A DNA stretch of 64,000 bases, from positions 62,001 to 126,000 of the forward strand of contig MCFE01000041.1 in assembly GCA_002104905.1 (NCBI GenBank), read 5' to 3'. This DNA comes from Basidiobolus meristosporus CBS 931.73. Its lineage: Eukaryota; Basidiobolomycota; Basidiobolomycetes; Basidiobolales; Basidiobolaceae. Both the position numbers and the translations under genes were made by a program. The notes beneath the pieces are model-generated. The model did not search any database and was not told the origin of the DNA. It saw only the letters and a list, made by a program, of their open reading frames with translations. Of the stretch, positions 34,500 through 46,058 are shown in pieces (positions within the stretch are counted from its first letter, which is position 1; every line of letters starts with the position of its first letter).

Positions 34500-36823
34500 T
34501 TAAATCCACCACTCAATCAGTATTTCTGCTGTAACACTCTGGTTCCACAACTTTGGCAGGAACCTAACGGCTTTATGCCACTGTTCATTCACTGGTTCCC
34601 ACACATCCTGGTCATCAGCTGGCACTGCAAGGTCTAGCTCCTCATCTGCCAGTCTTTACAGTAAATCCTTGCAATATTCCAGTGGTTTTTCTTGAGCACT
34701 GCTCTTGAAGAGGTGCTGCAACCTCTTGGTGTGCCTATTGATGTTCCAAAACTTCACTGAAGACATTGAGATAGTATTTTGAGCTCTTGACATTGTAGCC
34801 TTGTCTGTTGGTGGGATCTCCACTCTGTCAACAACAGAGGCTGTGAATGCTGTGGTAGACAAATTGCCTTTGTCAGCAAACACATCTACCTTGCTGGAGT
34901 GTAGCTCAACTGGCTGTGCTTCCAATTATTTCAAAAGCAAATGTTTTCTTGTTGGTAATTCTTCTTAGCTATGATGGGATTCAGTCTGTTCCTGGCTTGC
35001 AGCGTTAATTGGCAAGAACTGTAGTTTTTTTTGCATGCCTCCCTGTCTCAGGCTTGGACAGACATTTTTCCCTTTACCTTCTCCTTTGTCATTTGCAGGT
35101 CTTTGATAACTATTTGGTATGAGTGCCTCTTATAAAAACTACGTTTTCTCCCGGATAAATTCTGCTACGATGCATCTGTTTTGGCCTGCTTGTCCCTTGC
35201 TGGCATTCTTCTGGCAGCCTGATGTTTCTTTTCAGCTTGTTTTGAGCTCTCAACCATAGTTGTGACCAGCTCCTGTAAAGTAGCTGGCTTTTGTCACTGC
35301 CAGGCCTTTGGTGCTACTTTGACTGGGTGCTTCTTGAGTGGTACTATGCCTTTTCCTTGATAAATGTTTTGCTGGTGCATCTGTGTCTGCCTGCTTATCA
35401 CTATTTGGCACTCTTCCAGCTGCCTGACGTCTCTTTGATGTTTGTCTAGATCTTTTGGCCCTGCTTGTAACAGGCTCTTGAGAAAGCTGCTGATTTTTAG
35501 CCATGGATCCCTTGTTTTTCCACCTTTAATAGTTGCTGCTACTCTTGAGATACTTCCTTAGCATACCATTGCTGTCCCAAAATCCATTTGCCTGTTTGAA
35601 TCTAGTATAATGCTCACCGAACTAGTCAAGTGCATTCTGCTTGGCCTTGAGTTCCTGATGGTCCCATGGTATGCCGGCCTTAAGGTGATGGTGTTACAAG
35701 TCTTGGTATAAGAGCTGTAGAGGAATAGGGAGTTTAGCTAGTATTGTATTCACTAAAACTTGAACTGATTTTTATTGAGGTTCCAGCAGCTCCTTATATA
35801 CATTTTGCCAGATCAATTGCTGACTAATTGTATTTCCTAATGTAGGTTATGGCTGATGACTCATTTAATTGCATCATCATCACCCAATAAATCCTACTTA
35901 ATATATCTATTTCTGTCTGATAAGGATCTGCTAATTCATTTGCTGACTAATGCTACTGATTTCATGGATAATACTGATATACTGATAACCTAAACTTAAA
36001 CTAATTGATTTGACCAAAAACTGATCTAACTTAAACATTCAAGCAGCAGATCATAACAATGGTGTGCTAGACTTCTGACTCCCTCTGGTATAATAGCCCA
36101 CTTTTAATTGTTGCACTCAACAGCTTCATGGATCTTCAATGTCTTTTGATTTTTAGGCTTTGGTATAAACACCACATTGTCTCCCTCCCATGCTGCGATA
36201 GGTTTTTCTGAGGGCTTTATTTTTGGGGACTGATGTTAATCTTTGAAGACTGTATGGTGTTGTTCTGCTGTTACATCAGGAAATGTCTCAATTCTTGGCT
36301 GTGACATTGAGCTACTTGAGTTCCTACTTTGGTGCAAAGATACTGCATTCTCTACCTGGTATATCAATTGCTCTACACATATTATCTGCTCATCATGTTT
36401 CTGGACTATTTCCTGATTTCTCTGGGCCATTGCATCTATCCTATCAGCCACTGCACCTAATTACTTCATTAATGCTTTGGTATGAGCTGACAACATACCT
36501 GTTAATATGGGTGGTGGTGATGTTATCATGACAACTTGCTGATCTTCAACTGAGGGTCCTGCATTTGCTACATTCTCATCTGCCTGAGCATAACAGTCAG
36601 CTTGTGGCTCTACAGAGGTTCTCAATTGCCTACTTGACTAAGAGCCTGAGGAGTCCACATTATTACCTTCAATGGGTACACTGTCCACAGGGCCTTTTTT
36701 GGATGTAGCCCCACTTGTTGCACTAAATGCCAAAGCAAGCTGCTGTCCAACTGTTCTTTGGTTGCTGTCAGCAGTAGGGTTTGGTTGAGAACCAGACAAC
36801 TTTGCTAGATATTTTGGCAGCAT
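34500..36823 (-). pseudogene. Second ORF of Tnp2 element B
   Basis: The ATG is at 36821-36823 (MLPKYLAKLSGSQPNP), with TSKKGPVDSVPIEGNN as in A, then the coiled-coil part RIDAMAQRNQEIVQKHDEQI, the basic repeat (LSRKRHSTTQEAPSQSSTKG) and the C-terminus KRLQHLFKSSAQEKPLEYC. The stop is at 34500-34502. It is broken by a gypsy solo LTR (35692-36058) and by stops. Together with A it allows the gene structure to be read. Confidence 0.75.
35692..36058 (-). repeat. Gypsy solo LTR in the second ORF of element B
   Basis: 367 bp, inverted copy of the G LTR (TGTTATGATCTGCTGC on the minus strand), flanked by ATGG on both sides (35688-35691 and 36059-36062). It lies close to, but not at, the site where G inserted in element A, so it is an independent insertion reduced by LTR recombination. 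Confidence 0.9.
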
Positions 36824-37045
36824 GTATATGGAAGTGAGTCAAACCAAAGGGGAAATAGTGTTACATGTATATGTGTATGTGGTGCCACAACTTTATTCAC
36901 AATGCTTACTATGGCAGGTCATCATTGAATCTTACATTCATGTAGGTGCAATGTCTCAAATACAAGACTGTCTTTGGTTCACATGAGTATTGACTAAGAA
37001 GTGATATAATAGCGTTATGTTGTTGAAGGTCAAACTGTTTGACCC

Positions 37046-39676
37046 ATGGATAAGACTACTCTGACTCAATGCAGTAAGAGAAGAGAAAAAAGACCATATG
37101 GCTATTGTGGTAAGCCTCTCAGCTATGAAGCACTCAGACAGTATAGGAAGTATTACAAGGATCACAGCCAGTGTTTTGCCACCCAAGCCACATATGATCA
37201 TTCATTGATCACTACTGTACCAACATTTTCTTGCCAGCCAGTTGATACTTCTATTTTGGCACCTGGCTGTTTTTGTCACCTTGCGCAAACTGAGTCAGGT
37301 GTGTTTGTGATGCCTTTGGGCTCACCTCAGCCTTCTGAATATGGCACGCAGAGTGATAGCACTGACAAAGTAGGTTCACTGATGGATTTTGAGCCTATCT
37401 CCCCTAACAACAGTACCAAGCATGAGCCTGTTCAATCCCTATATGCAATGAGACAACACCCATTGAAATAAATGCCAAGGATACTTTATGGAGCCAAGTG
37501 AGCCCAGTAATCCATTTAGTGGTGAATGATGTAATGTTGTGGCTAGAGAAGTGGCACATTTCCACTAATATCAGTAATGAGGGCTTTGAGGATTTATCAT
37601 TACTTCTTGCCAAAATGTTACCAGGATGCAACTTACCATGTACATGGTACAAGTGGTCAACTGTCATGTGTCTGGCAACATATGCTCCAGATACTGTCCT
37701 GATTCCATCATGTGTTAACATTTGCATGGCATTCACATCCAAAAATGCTACAATTGCAACGTGTCCAAATTGTCAGGAATCCACCACCATTGAGGGAGAA
37801 CAATATTCACACTCCAGATATATTCTGGTCATACCCCATCTGAGGAAGCTGATGCAGTCCAACAAATATTGCAAAGCTATACAGTACCGCTCTCAGCATC
37901 AATCAAGCACAATCATATCCAATATATTCAATGGCAAACATTACAAACAGCTAAGAAGCAAGGGCTAATTTGAAGGTAGGTATGACTATGCCTTTGCTTT
38001 AGCACTCGATGGATTCTCATTAAACAAGTACTCTACCTGCAAATCCTGCAGGCTACTGATTCCTATCAATCTGAATTGGCCACCCATCTTACAGTATCAG
38101 AGCAATAATCTAATGGTAGTCTCACTGGTATCTAGGCCAAAATCACCGTCCAACCTGGATAACTACTTGTATCCATTGCCAGATGAGTTTTGTATGCTTT
38201 CCAATGGGATAATGGTATATGGCCGTCATGTAAAAGCGCATATTAATATTTGCCTTGAATATATCTCAGCCATCAGCAAGATAGCAGGTTTTTCTAGGCA
38301 AAATGGTCAGTATTGCTGTTGAATGTGTGAGATCTAAGGGATTTACTCTATAGCTCACACACATCATTATTACCCTAACACCAGTACCAAGAACAACATC
38401 TTTCCACAAAGAGAACATACAGATGTAAGCATGCAATAGCAGCAAAGCTGTCAAGCTACAAGCCATTGGGCAGAATATGGAATCAATTGGAAACTGGAGA
38501 TACTTAAGATAGAGGGTATCTGTTGGAGCAAAAGCTTTCCACTGGGAGCAATGTATTTGCTTTTCAACAATAAACCTATACTGATGACCAAGTTATACAT
38601 GGGGCATTTCAAACTAAATGAGCCCATTGAGATACTGGAGAAATTTGGAAGAATTGGCAAGATATAACTGGGTATCCGCTATCCTGAGTACTTCTCACAG
38701 ACTCCAATCAATATTCATACACATTTGCAACAATGCAATTGCAAAGACTGGATGAACTGGATATGTATTTATTCAAGTGGTGCTCTGAAGCCATTCCTAC
38801 CAAAGGTACATTGGAAGCATTGGGAGTGATATGTGGACATTGTGGGAATATTTATCTAGAAGTGGATCACCAATGCCAACTTGACACATCTACAGCTGTT
38901 GTGTGAGGAGTTTGTGATGGGATTTGAGCAGCTATACTACAAACATAAAGCTGAAAATGTAGATCTCTGCCACTACTGTATGCATTTTCTACTCCATCTT
39001 GAACAGTTTGTGGAGAATATTGGGCCTTGCTTTACCTTTTGGGAGTTTCCTATGGAGCACATGTGTGGGGAGATAGGAAGACATGTCAAATTGCAGGTAC
39101 TACCATATCCCAATCTCATCAAGTATATTACCTTCAAGTCCATAAAGGATTAGATGAGTTGGCAAATGGAGGACAGCCAGAAAGCGCTGGAAAATACTGT
39201 GTTCACATGTGCACATGGAGACACCTATGTCTATGGCATTAAGAAGCTAAGCAGCCCTAATGCATGGGTCATTGGTTACGTAATGTAAAGTTGGGTTGGG
39301 TGCAACAAGCAGCTAAATTTTATCAGGAAAACTCCACCAAAATATGCCTGATTTATTGTGGTCACAAGCCAGCTTCTACACCAATCAATATGTAATTCAC
39401 ACACACAAAAGCCAGAGCACACCTATAAGCTGGACTAGAATTCAGCAGGGAGAAGGAATATATTGGCTAAATAACAAGAAGTTCTTTGCGGATATTTGGG
39501 AGGTGTTCATGGCAGAAGTGACAATAACCAAGCATATGTTCAAAAGATATATAGATTACCAGCAGTACAAGGTACATGGCAACTCTGCAAGTTTCACACT
39601 AAAAAGCTGTAAAGTTGAGGTGATAGAAATCTGTCAATTGCGGCAGGTGAGCGCATTTGTAGTGGTTAGTAAGTAG
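37046..39676 (+). pseudogene. Tnp2 transposase of element B, the clearest copy, broken
   Basis: ATG 37046 (MDKTTLTQCSKRREKRPYGY) with Cys/His motif YCGKPLSYEALRQYRKYYKDH, then 37498-37968 (CPNCQESTTIEGEQYSH). The Tnp2 core follows at 37990-38322 (LALDGFSLNKYSTCKS, LVSRPKSPSNLDNYLYPLP, ICLEYISAISKIAGF). Downstream are HFKLNEPIEILEKFGR, LHLEQFVENIGPCFTFWEF, MCGEIGRHVKLQVLPYP and the C-terminal basic part to 39676. There are several frame shifts and stops (for example TGA at 38320, stops near 38446 and 38665), so no full transposase is made. Confidence 0.85.
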
Positions 39677-40212
39677 GAGGCCATAGTCTTTTTGATTCAC
39701 ACTATATGTGGAATACCTAAGGTAGTAGGGGGTAAGCAAATAAAGAAGGGTGATTTCACAGTGGAATATATGAATTGCACAAGGGGAGGTAGAAAAAGGA
39801 AATACCATTTGGTAAATTGGTATGGTGGCATTATACAGAACTAGTGGTAGGCCATCATACTGCCAATATAATGCCATCAGAGTTTTGCTGTGAGGCTGTC
39901 AAAATACAGTCAAGTTTCTTGCCATATAATGCAATTAGATGTCCTGGCCACTGGATTTACTCAAAATAGTTATAGAGCACTGAAAGACCGTAACAATACC
40001 ATGCAAATATTGCTACAGCACCAATAAAATACTGTCAGGTTTTTTCCCTTTATTCAGCTGTAAAATTAGCAGAACACTGTCATGATCTTGTCATAAGATT
40101 GTTAGGAGGGTTACTAATTCCAAGCTGCTGATATTATGACAGTCTCTAAACAGGATCTTGATGGCTGATCCAGATAGGATCCACCCATGGGACTAAATTA
40201 TTTCTCATAGGG

Positions 40213-40650
40213 GTATTGTTATGATGAAAGATTTGACTTAGCATTAGTGAAATCTGGGGTGCAATTTTTTTCAATGGTTTTTGCTCAGGGCCATGATAGG
40301 ATCAATGCCTTTTAGTCACAGGATTTCAATTTGTGACAGCCTTTTGATGGGATCATTGCAGCTATTTCTGGTAAGGCTTAGATAAGCTGAATTTAGTCTC
40401 TTCTAGAGCTTCTTAGTCAACAGTGGCTAAACAATGATCATCTACATATGGTGCCAATGAATCTGGATTTGCTCTATCTGGCTTATAGTCAATACTATAT
40501 CTAGTAGTACTCTTTTGGAAGCTCAACAATACCAAACACAAGTCCATCTTACAATTCCAGGCTCTTGGTGATTACTTGACACCATATGGAGATTTTTCAA
40601 ATGCTTCAGTAGTAATTCCAGTAAGACAAAAATATAAAATAAGATGATGC
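40213..40650. repeat. Composite junction fragment (Tnp2 end, copia RT, Harbinger piece)
   Basis: Three unlike pieces joined: a Tnp2-element subterminal piece (40213-40370), a minus-strand copia RT fragment around YVDD (40375-40597) and the end of a Harbinger second ORF (40598-40650). The same chain occurs in inverted order at 51960-52400. It is therefore part of a duplicated segment, not separate insertions. Confidence 0.75.
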
Positions 40651-41262
40651 AATTGCAGAGTGTTTGTCATGCCTATTTACAGTAAATGGCCTACTTAACA
40701 AGATGATGTCACCCTCAATGTCAGACAGTGCTTGAAACTTCATAGAGTGTGCCTTATACTTGCCAAAATAAAAGTGCCTCTGCCCTCTAGAAGGTCTGAT
40801 AATCCTGACTGGAAAGGTATCCAGAATACTCTTTATATGGAACCTGTTACTGAACACTCTAGGATATGGAATTCTATTGTAGCTCCTACACCAAGTATTC
40901 CAAGCTTGCTTCATGTCATTCAAACCCTCTGCAAGGTGGTTCTCCATTGCAGACAGCTAGGAATGACACTCCTAGGACTTTTGTTGCCATGGATGGTGAG
41001 ATGAAACCTTGTAGGGCAATGGTTCTTGTAATAGTAGTGAAGCTTCACAAGGGATCTCCTTGAGTAGATTGGGGTAGATGGTCCACAGTACTTGGTATGG
41101 ATCTCTTAAAGTGTGACAAAAGGAAATCCAGTGGTAGTGATGGGATTGATGAGAAAAACCGTTCAGGTGAGTAAGTATATTAAAATTGGTGGGTGATTGG
41201 GCTGAGGTGAGTTTATTATATTTGGCACAATCAGCATTAATTATCTGATATACCATTCATTA
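40651..41262 (-). pseudogene. Harbinger X transposase, N-terminal and central piece
   Basis: Continues the transposase from 34057. Text such as MENHLAEGLNDMKQAWNTW, VRIIRPSRGQRHFYFGKYK and FQALSDIEGDII matches the Y transposase. Frame errors occur. The region upstream of the start (to 41262) still matches Y 45466-45535. The match then ends abruptly at the polymerase fragment. Confidence 0.8.
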
Positions 41263-42575
41263 TGATTAAGCAAATGATGTAACCATCTAAGAGGACAGGA
41301 TGTTTGACGGCACAAATGTTGTAGGATAAATTATTTTTTAACCAAGTTTGAGCTTTGAAAAATTTTTTATTGGAGATGGTAGAGAGCAAACAAGTGAGGG
41401 TGAGATGTTTGATAATACCAACATTTTTGCCTTTGGGGGGTTTGCAGAGACAGATGTAACCCAACTGGCAGGGGTGAATGGCTTGCATGTGAATGTTAGA
41501 AGTGTTTTTGTCACAGGGGACAATAATTTTGAAAACCATGGAGAGTTTGTCAATGGTAGATTTGCGCAAGGCCAAGTTAATCATTTTGGAATAGATTTTG
41601 CCATGTAAAATTTGTTGGCCTTCTTTAAGCATGGTAAAGAGTTCATCCTCCAAAGAAGTTTGCAGACAACTTTTGGTGTCAGAGAGTTCAATGGCACAAG
41701 ATAAGATTTGATCCAAAAGAATGTTGGAAGATTTGCCAAGTTTGTTACCATAATCATCACAATCCATGGGTTGGAGAAGATCCATAGAGGTTATAAGGGC
41801 AAGATAAGATAACAGGCCAAGGGTATAGATGACGCTATATTTATCTTGCATAGGGAAATATTTGGATTCTAGAACATGTAGATCTTTGGGGGAGATGGTG
41901 TTTTCAGATTTGGTCATGGAGGCCAAGAAGATGGTGGAGAAAGTATATTCTTGAGAATGGTTGGTGACAAGGAGGGCAAGTATTTTGTAAATTTTCCAAA
42001 GTCAAAACTAAGATGGTTCATGATCCAATAAACAGACAAGCATTTAACACCATTAAGATCTTTGTGGGTGGAGGAGACATCTAGATAAAGGTTGACGGAA
42101 TTTTTAACACACACATGTAATGGGAGAAGGGAGCCCCAGAAGCGGGTTTTGCAGGAGACAACATTATCAGTGGCGTAGATGTGGGGGATAAAGATGTTGC
42201 GTAATTCTTGAATAAAGGGTACACGTTTGATGCCATTGATGATGTAGTATCCTCTGGGGTTAATAAGGGGGAGTTTGCAGACAAGTTGGCTGTTGTGTTG
42301 CATGTAATGTCCTTTGTAAGTTGTACGTTGAACAATTGCATTATTGAGGTGAATTTTAGGGGGGATAAATATTATGTCATGACCAAATTTTTTGTTGAGC
42401 ATAGATTCAAATTTCTGTAAGATGTAAGTGTGGGAATGGGAGATGTTAGCATCAAAGCCATATTTGTCAAAAATTCTTGTGGGATATTGGTACAGGTGTG
42501 GAAGAGAGAGGGGTGCATGATAACCTGATGGATATGAGTGGTAGAACAAGGAGGGAGAGCCAAGATATAATTCAA
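41237..42575 (-). pseudogene. RNA polymerase second-largest (Rpb2/beta-like) subunit fragment, virus- or plasmid-like
   Basis: Two minus-strand open stretches (42549-41914 and 41926-41237) in different frames together encode about 440 residues that follow the order of Rpb2 landmarks. First is GYYIINGIKRVPFIQE, the equivalent of the GGYFIINGxEKV protrusion motif. Next is CDDYGNKL in the place of the DRDHYGNK motif. Then come IYSKMINLALRKS in the place of LNRLxxxSTLSHLRR, and HPCQLGYICLCKPPKGKNVG followed by IIKHLTL in the place of the HxxxWGxxCPxETPEGxxxGLVKNL motif. LLDGYIIC matches the FVNGxWxG site. The C-terminal hybrid-binding and anchor parts are absent. The frame breaks near 41920-41950, so it is not functional. 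Divergence from nuclear Pol I, II and III is large. A nucleocytovirus-, mirusvirus- or cytoplasmic-plasmid-like source is inferred. Confidence 0.72.
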
Positions 42576-42655
42576 AGTAATAACATCAAATTTAATGAGT
42601 TGAAAAGGATAAAATTAAACCTGGACTTATCTTGGTTTTGTACAGTAAATACAAA

Positions 42656-43670
42656 CTGAGTAGAAAGATGTGGTATGAGTTCTACAGCAAGATGCCAGTG
42701 GATGTATGTAAGAAGATGTATAAAAAGACAAGTATTGAAATTAAGAATCAGCTGAGAGTGAGGGGATTTGACAAGGAAGCTGTGCAACATCAATTCTGCA
42801 TGTAATTTGCTTGATATGGGTTGGATGTCTATGTTTGTGCCTCAACCTTGGGAACCAAGGAAATTTTGAATGGGTTTTTGCCTCAGATACTAATGTTCCA
42901 TGTGATATATTAGTAGAGCTAAGTTGCTTCCAAGTGCAATATACACAGAACTTATCCAAGCAACAGTTCCAAAGTACCAGACAGAGGGTATGTGAATACC
43001 TTGAGGAATTGGAAGGTGAGCTTCAAGAGGAAGAATATAGACTGCAAGCAACAGCTTCTAGAGTGTGCCTGCATGCCTTGCTAGATTCCTTACCACCCCT
43101 TACAACTTCAGCACACTGGTGTATGTCAGTCCAAACTGTGCCAACACCCTGCACAAGAGTGCCTCCCATTGAGTCAACACATGTGGTGTCAATGTGCACA
43201 CTTCAGAGCAATACCACCAGAACTTGCCAAACTGCTCATTTAGACACAAGTTCTTTGGAACAGGGCAGATTGTGTCAACAAGTGGCATCAAGTTGAACTC
43301 ACCCAAGGACCATGCCAGTGCAGCAAGTTGTGCCTGCATATGCCATTACACCTGACCATCAGCAAGCTACTTCTGGTGAGCTGGCTGATGATGACACATA
43401 TGAAGTGCCTCCACTACCACAGCCTTTGGCAAGCAAAAGAATGAGTCAGCGCATTGCACTGCAGGCCACTTCAGTGGCATCATCCAGAGCAATTTAGCAT
43501 GGCCAAGCTGCAGCATTGCACTTATCAACTAGGTGGCAAAATACTGGCTACAAATACACAAGTAGCCAAGATGATAGTCAATAAGGAATTTAGTTTAGGT
43601 GCACAAAGTGAATCACTACTAAATGCTTCAATAGTAATCCCCATGAGAAAAAAACCTCAGAGAAGATGAT
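42656..43670 (+). pseudogene. Second ORF of Harbinger X
   Basis: Matches Y 46050-47071. The central stretch 42811-43296 is open (FQSTRQRVCEYLEELEGELQ, a possible coiled coil, then LHALLDSLPPLTT). It is followed by MPVQQVVPAYAITP, PLASKRMSQRIALQ and ends near MRKKPQRR, a basic tail. A TGA near 43294 and frame errors near 42800 and 43500 break it. CpG sites of Y are mostly TG or CA here. Confidence 0.68.
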
Positions 43671-44403
43671 GCCATTGCATTGAATTGCTATTGTTTGTCA
43701 TGATTCAAATAGCACATTTTCTTTTTTCAATCCAAATTGAGCCATTGGAAATCAGTTATCACTAAATTTTTGGTATAAGTAATATCCAGGTTGTCTCACA
43801 TTTGAGACAGTACCCCTATAAATACACACCCTGCATATATATGCATCATCTGCAACACCAGTGCAGCCATTTGGTCTTCTTTACACCTATTTGATTGGCT
43901 GTGTGCTAGCTATGACACCATATCTAATCACTAGGATCAGGGATTTACTTGCTCAATGGGCAAAATGGGATATTTGATGGCAAATCTGGTAGCTGGTGTG
44001 TTGGCCACAGAGCCAATTGGGAGCTGACAGCTTCAGGATACCTTTGGACCAGTTAACCACAGAGATACCATTCAATTGGAGTGATGGTAACCAAAATGGT
44101 ACATATCTGTGTAGTTTGTAGTGTTATAGCCATTTATCTCCATATTCATTGAAGAAACATATCTAAATATCCAGTTTAACCTACTATAATAGCAGTATCT
44201 GATTATGCTAGTCATGCAAGCATTACAAGTTGGCACAATGAACCGTGCCAACCTCATAGCATCAGATTGTGCCATAGTGTGTGAGATTGTCCCACATAAT
44301 GCAAAATTGTCCTGCCTTTGGGTAGCTACAATATTAAGCCCAATTGTTCTTTGTGACTGCAAATTATGCCACATACCCTGGCATGGTACAATGGAATAAG
44401 TCT
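43671..44403. other. 3' non-coding region of Harbinger X
   Basis: Homologous to Y 47072-47807 and, inverted, to W 51224-51960. It contains CCCCTATAAATACACACC near 43810 and ends with the terminal repeat. The minus-strand ORF 44072-44440 is not conserved as protein between copies and is not called. Confidence 0.7.
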
Positions 44404-44580
44404 TATATTCAAAATACCAAAGGTAAAAGACTTGTTCCATTGGATAGTGCCAGCCTGTTTATGGTGCCAGATCAATCTGGCACTATAATTTCTACCATGA
44501 TGCCAGTGGTATGATACATTTACTGGTAATTTTACTCAATCTTACTTATGTTGCTCAGAATAGTGCTTTCCTTGCATTAT

Positions 44581-45465
44581 TTACTCTTCATAATGCTCCA
44601 GACACATTTCTCTCAGTGGATGTCTTCTTGTATGAACATACTGTGCATTAATAAGTATCTTAACTATTTTACCTATTCTGCTGTTTTCACCTATATATGG
44701 CTTTCCTCTGTATTTACCTGCCAATATGCTGAATCTCTTCAGATATCCAAATGTGTGCTCTACCCTTACTCTGAAATGATTAAATATCTCATTGTAGAGC
44801 TTCTGCTTCCTGCTAAGCACACCATTCCTTGGCTTCCTATAAGCTGTAATGCATCCTAATCTCTGACAATCCTCTCCTATATAGGCTAAGTCTGCCATAC
44901 ATTTCTCCCCTCTACTGAACTCAGGATGATTCTCTACCCAGAGTGCTTTGTCATGCCTACTTCCAGCAAATGGCCCACTAAACCAGATGATGTTACCCTC
45001 AATGTCAGACAGTGCTTGAAACTTCACACAGTGTGCCTTGTACTTGCCAGAATAAAAGTGCCTCTGCCCTCCAGAAGGTCTGTTAATCCTCACTGGGAAG
45101 GTATCCAAAATACTCCTGATATGGAACCTGTTGCTGAACACTCTGCAATATGGAAGTCTATTGGAGCTTCTGAACCTAGTATTCCAAGCTTGCTCTAAGT
45201 CATTCATACCCTCTACAAGGTGGTTCTCCATTGCTGTCAGCTGGGAATGAAAGCTTCTAGGACTTTTGTTGCCATGGATGGTGGGATGAAACCTTGTAGG
45301 GCAATAGTTCTTGTAATAGCAGAGAAGCTTAACAAAGGATCTCCTTGAGTAGATTGGGGTTGATGGTCCACAGTACTTGGAATAGATCTCCTCTAGTGTG
45401 TCAAAAGGAAATCCAGTGGTAGTGATGGGATTGATGAGAAAAGACCATTCAGATGAGTAAGTCAT
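44581..45465 (-). CDS. Harbinger-type DDE transposase of element Y
   Basis: 294-residue open frame of the DDE_Tnp_4 (PIF/Harbinger, IS5-like) family, expected to cut and join the element ends. The catalytic residues are visible: D121 in ILDTFPVRINRP, D192 in KCMADLAYIG and E235 in FRVRVEHTFGYLKRF. Other family signatures are FYSGKYKAHCVKFQALSD and SGPFAGSRHDKALW. The first 100 residues are less typical, and no separate DNA-binding domain is visible, so an upstream exon may exist. No stop or frameshift interrupts it, so it could be active if expressed. Copy X (33640-34057 and 40651-41262) is broken. Confidence 0.88.
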   Translation of the reverse strand: MTYSSEWSFLINPITTTGFPFDTLEEIYSKYCGPSTPIYSRRSFVKLLCYYKNYCPTRFHPTIHGNKSPRSFHSQLTAMENHLVEGMNDLEQAWNTRFRSSNRLPYCRVFSNRFHIRSILDTFPVRINRPSGGQRHFYSGKYKAHCVKFQALSDIEGNIIWFSGPFAGSRHDKALWVENHPEFSRGEKCMADLAYIGEDCQRLGCITAYRKPRNGVLSRKQKLYNEIFNHFRVRVEHTFGYLKRFSILAGKYRGKPYIGENSRIGKIVKILINAQYVHTRRHPLREMCLEHYEE

Positions 45466-46058
45466 ATTAAAATTGATGGATGATTGTATGGAGGCAGTTT
45501 GAATTGATTCGGCGTAATCCGCATTATTTATCTGATTTTTAATACATTATGGTTAAATCTCCATCAATTGCCATGTATCCCATCATTATGTTGCAAAAAT
45601 CATCCGCAAACAATGCCTTGGTACTTTTATTGATGCTTTAATCATAGGTCTATAATCAAATAGGAAATCTGCAATTGATGTGATCTGATCCATGTCAACG
45701 CAATCTGAGATGCATCATGCATAATATATGGAAAATTCAACAATCACATTAGTTTTCATATATATTTCATATAAGACCAGGTTGATGCCAATATACTGCT
45801 GTATAAGTATCCAAATCCGTTGCTATGGTCCCCATACCAAGCCTCAACTCATCTTTAGTACAACCCAGACAAAACCCATCCCCCAGCTCATGGGCACGGT
45901 CCAGACCAGAGAAGTCAATGTTGGATCCGTTCAAGTACTTGCCAAATGATTTTAGTATGGCCCAAGTGTCTATGATGAGCCTTCATACAGATATTTGGGC
46001 ACTACTGATTAATCTAGCAGAACTAGATACCTCAGAGAGTTGACAAAGATGGAAGAAT
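45466..46058. other. Spacer between the divergent genes of Harbinger Y
   Basis: About 590 bp; the first 70 bp are shared with X and the rest is unique in the window. It contains ORF fragments (for example NSSLVQPRQNPSPSSWARS in the 45825-46043 frame) without recognisable domains. It should hold the promoters of both genes and possibly an exon of the second ORF. In X this part is replaced by the polymerase fragment. Confidence 0.5.

Larger units (their letters stand above)
34058..40212. mobile_element. Tnp2-type transposon B
   Basis: Begins CCCTATAAATAATATTGAG and ends TTATTTCTCATAGGG, 6.15 kb. It has the second ORF on the minus strand (34500-36823, containing a gypsy solo LTR) and Tnp2 on the plus strand (37046-39676), the mirror layout of element A. 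It is inserted in the Harbinger X transposase. A simple target duplication cannot be recognised because of the extra fragment at 40213-40650. Confidence 0.83.
33535..44403. mobile_element. Harbinger-type element X, composite, carries an RNA-polymerase gene fragment
   Basis: Starts AGACTTGTTCTGTTGG and ends, inverted, AGACTTATTCCATTGTACC. The 3-bp duplication TAT flanks it (33532-33534 and 44404-44406). It has the DDE transposase (minus) in two pieces (33640-34057, 40651-41262) because Tnp2 element B and an extra junction fragment were inserted. It also has a second ORF (plus, 42656-43670). Between them lies the polymerase fragment, which Y lacks. X without insertions is about 2.9 kb plus the replaced spacer. 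Confidence 0.78.

Noticed and set aside
40606-40947. ORF of 113 codons as a separate transposase gene
   Set aside because: It is the middle of the broken Harbinger X transposase, which continues at 33640-34057 across element B.
41348-41608. Plus-strand ORF opposite the polymerase fragment
   Set aside because: The minus strand has the Rpb2-type motifs; this ORF is its shadow.
41237-42575. Host Pol I, II or III second subunit or a processed copy of it
   Set aside because: The host proteins are highly conserved, while here even the CPxETPEG-type motif is altered and the similarity is limited to scattered landmarks. A retrocopy would look much closer.
44072-44440. Minus-strand ORF of 122 codons near the end of Harbinger X
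   Set aside because: The corresponding region of Y and W does not keep the frame or the protein; it is 3' non-coding DNA.
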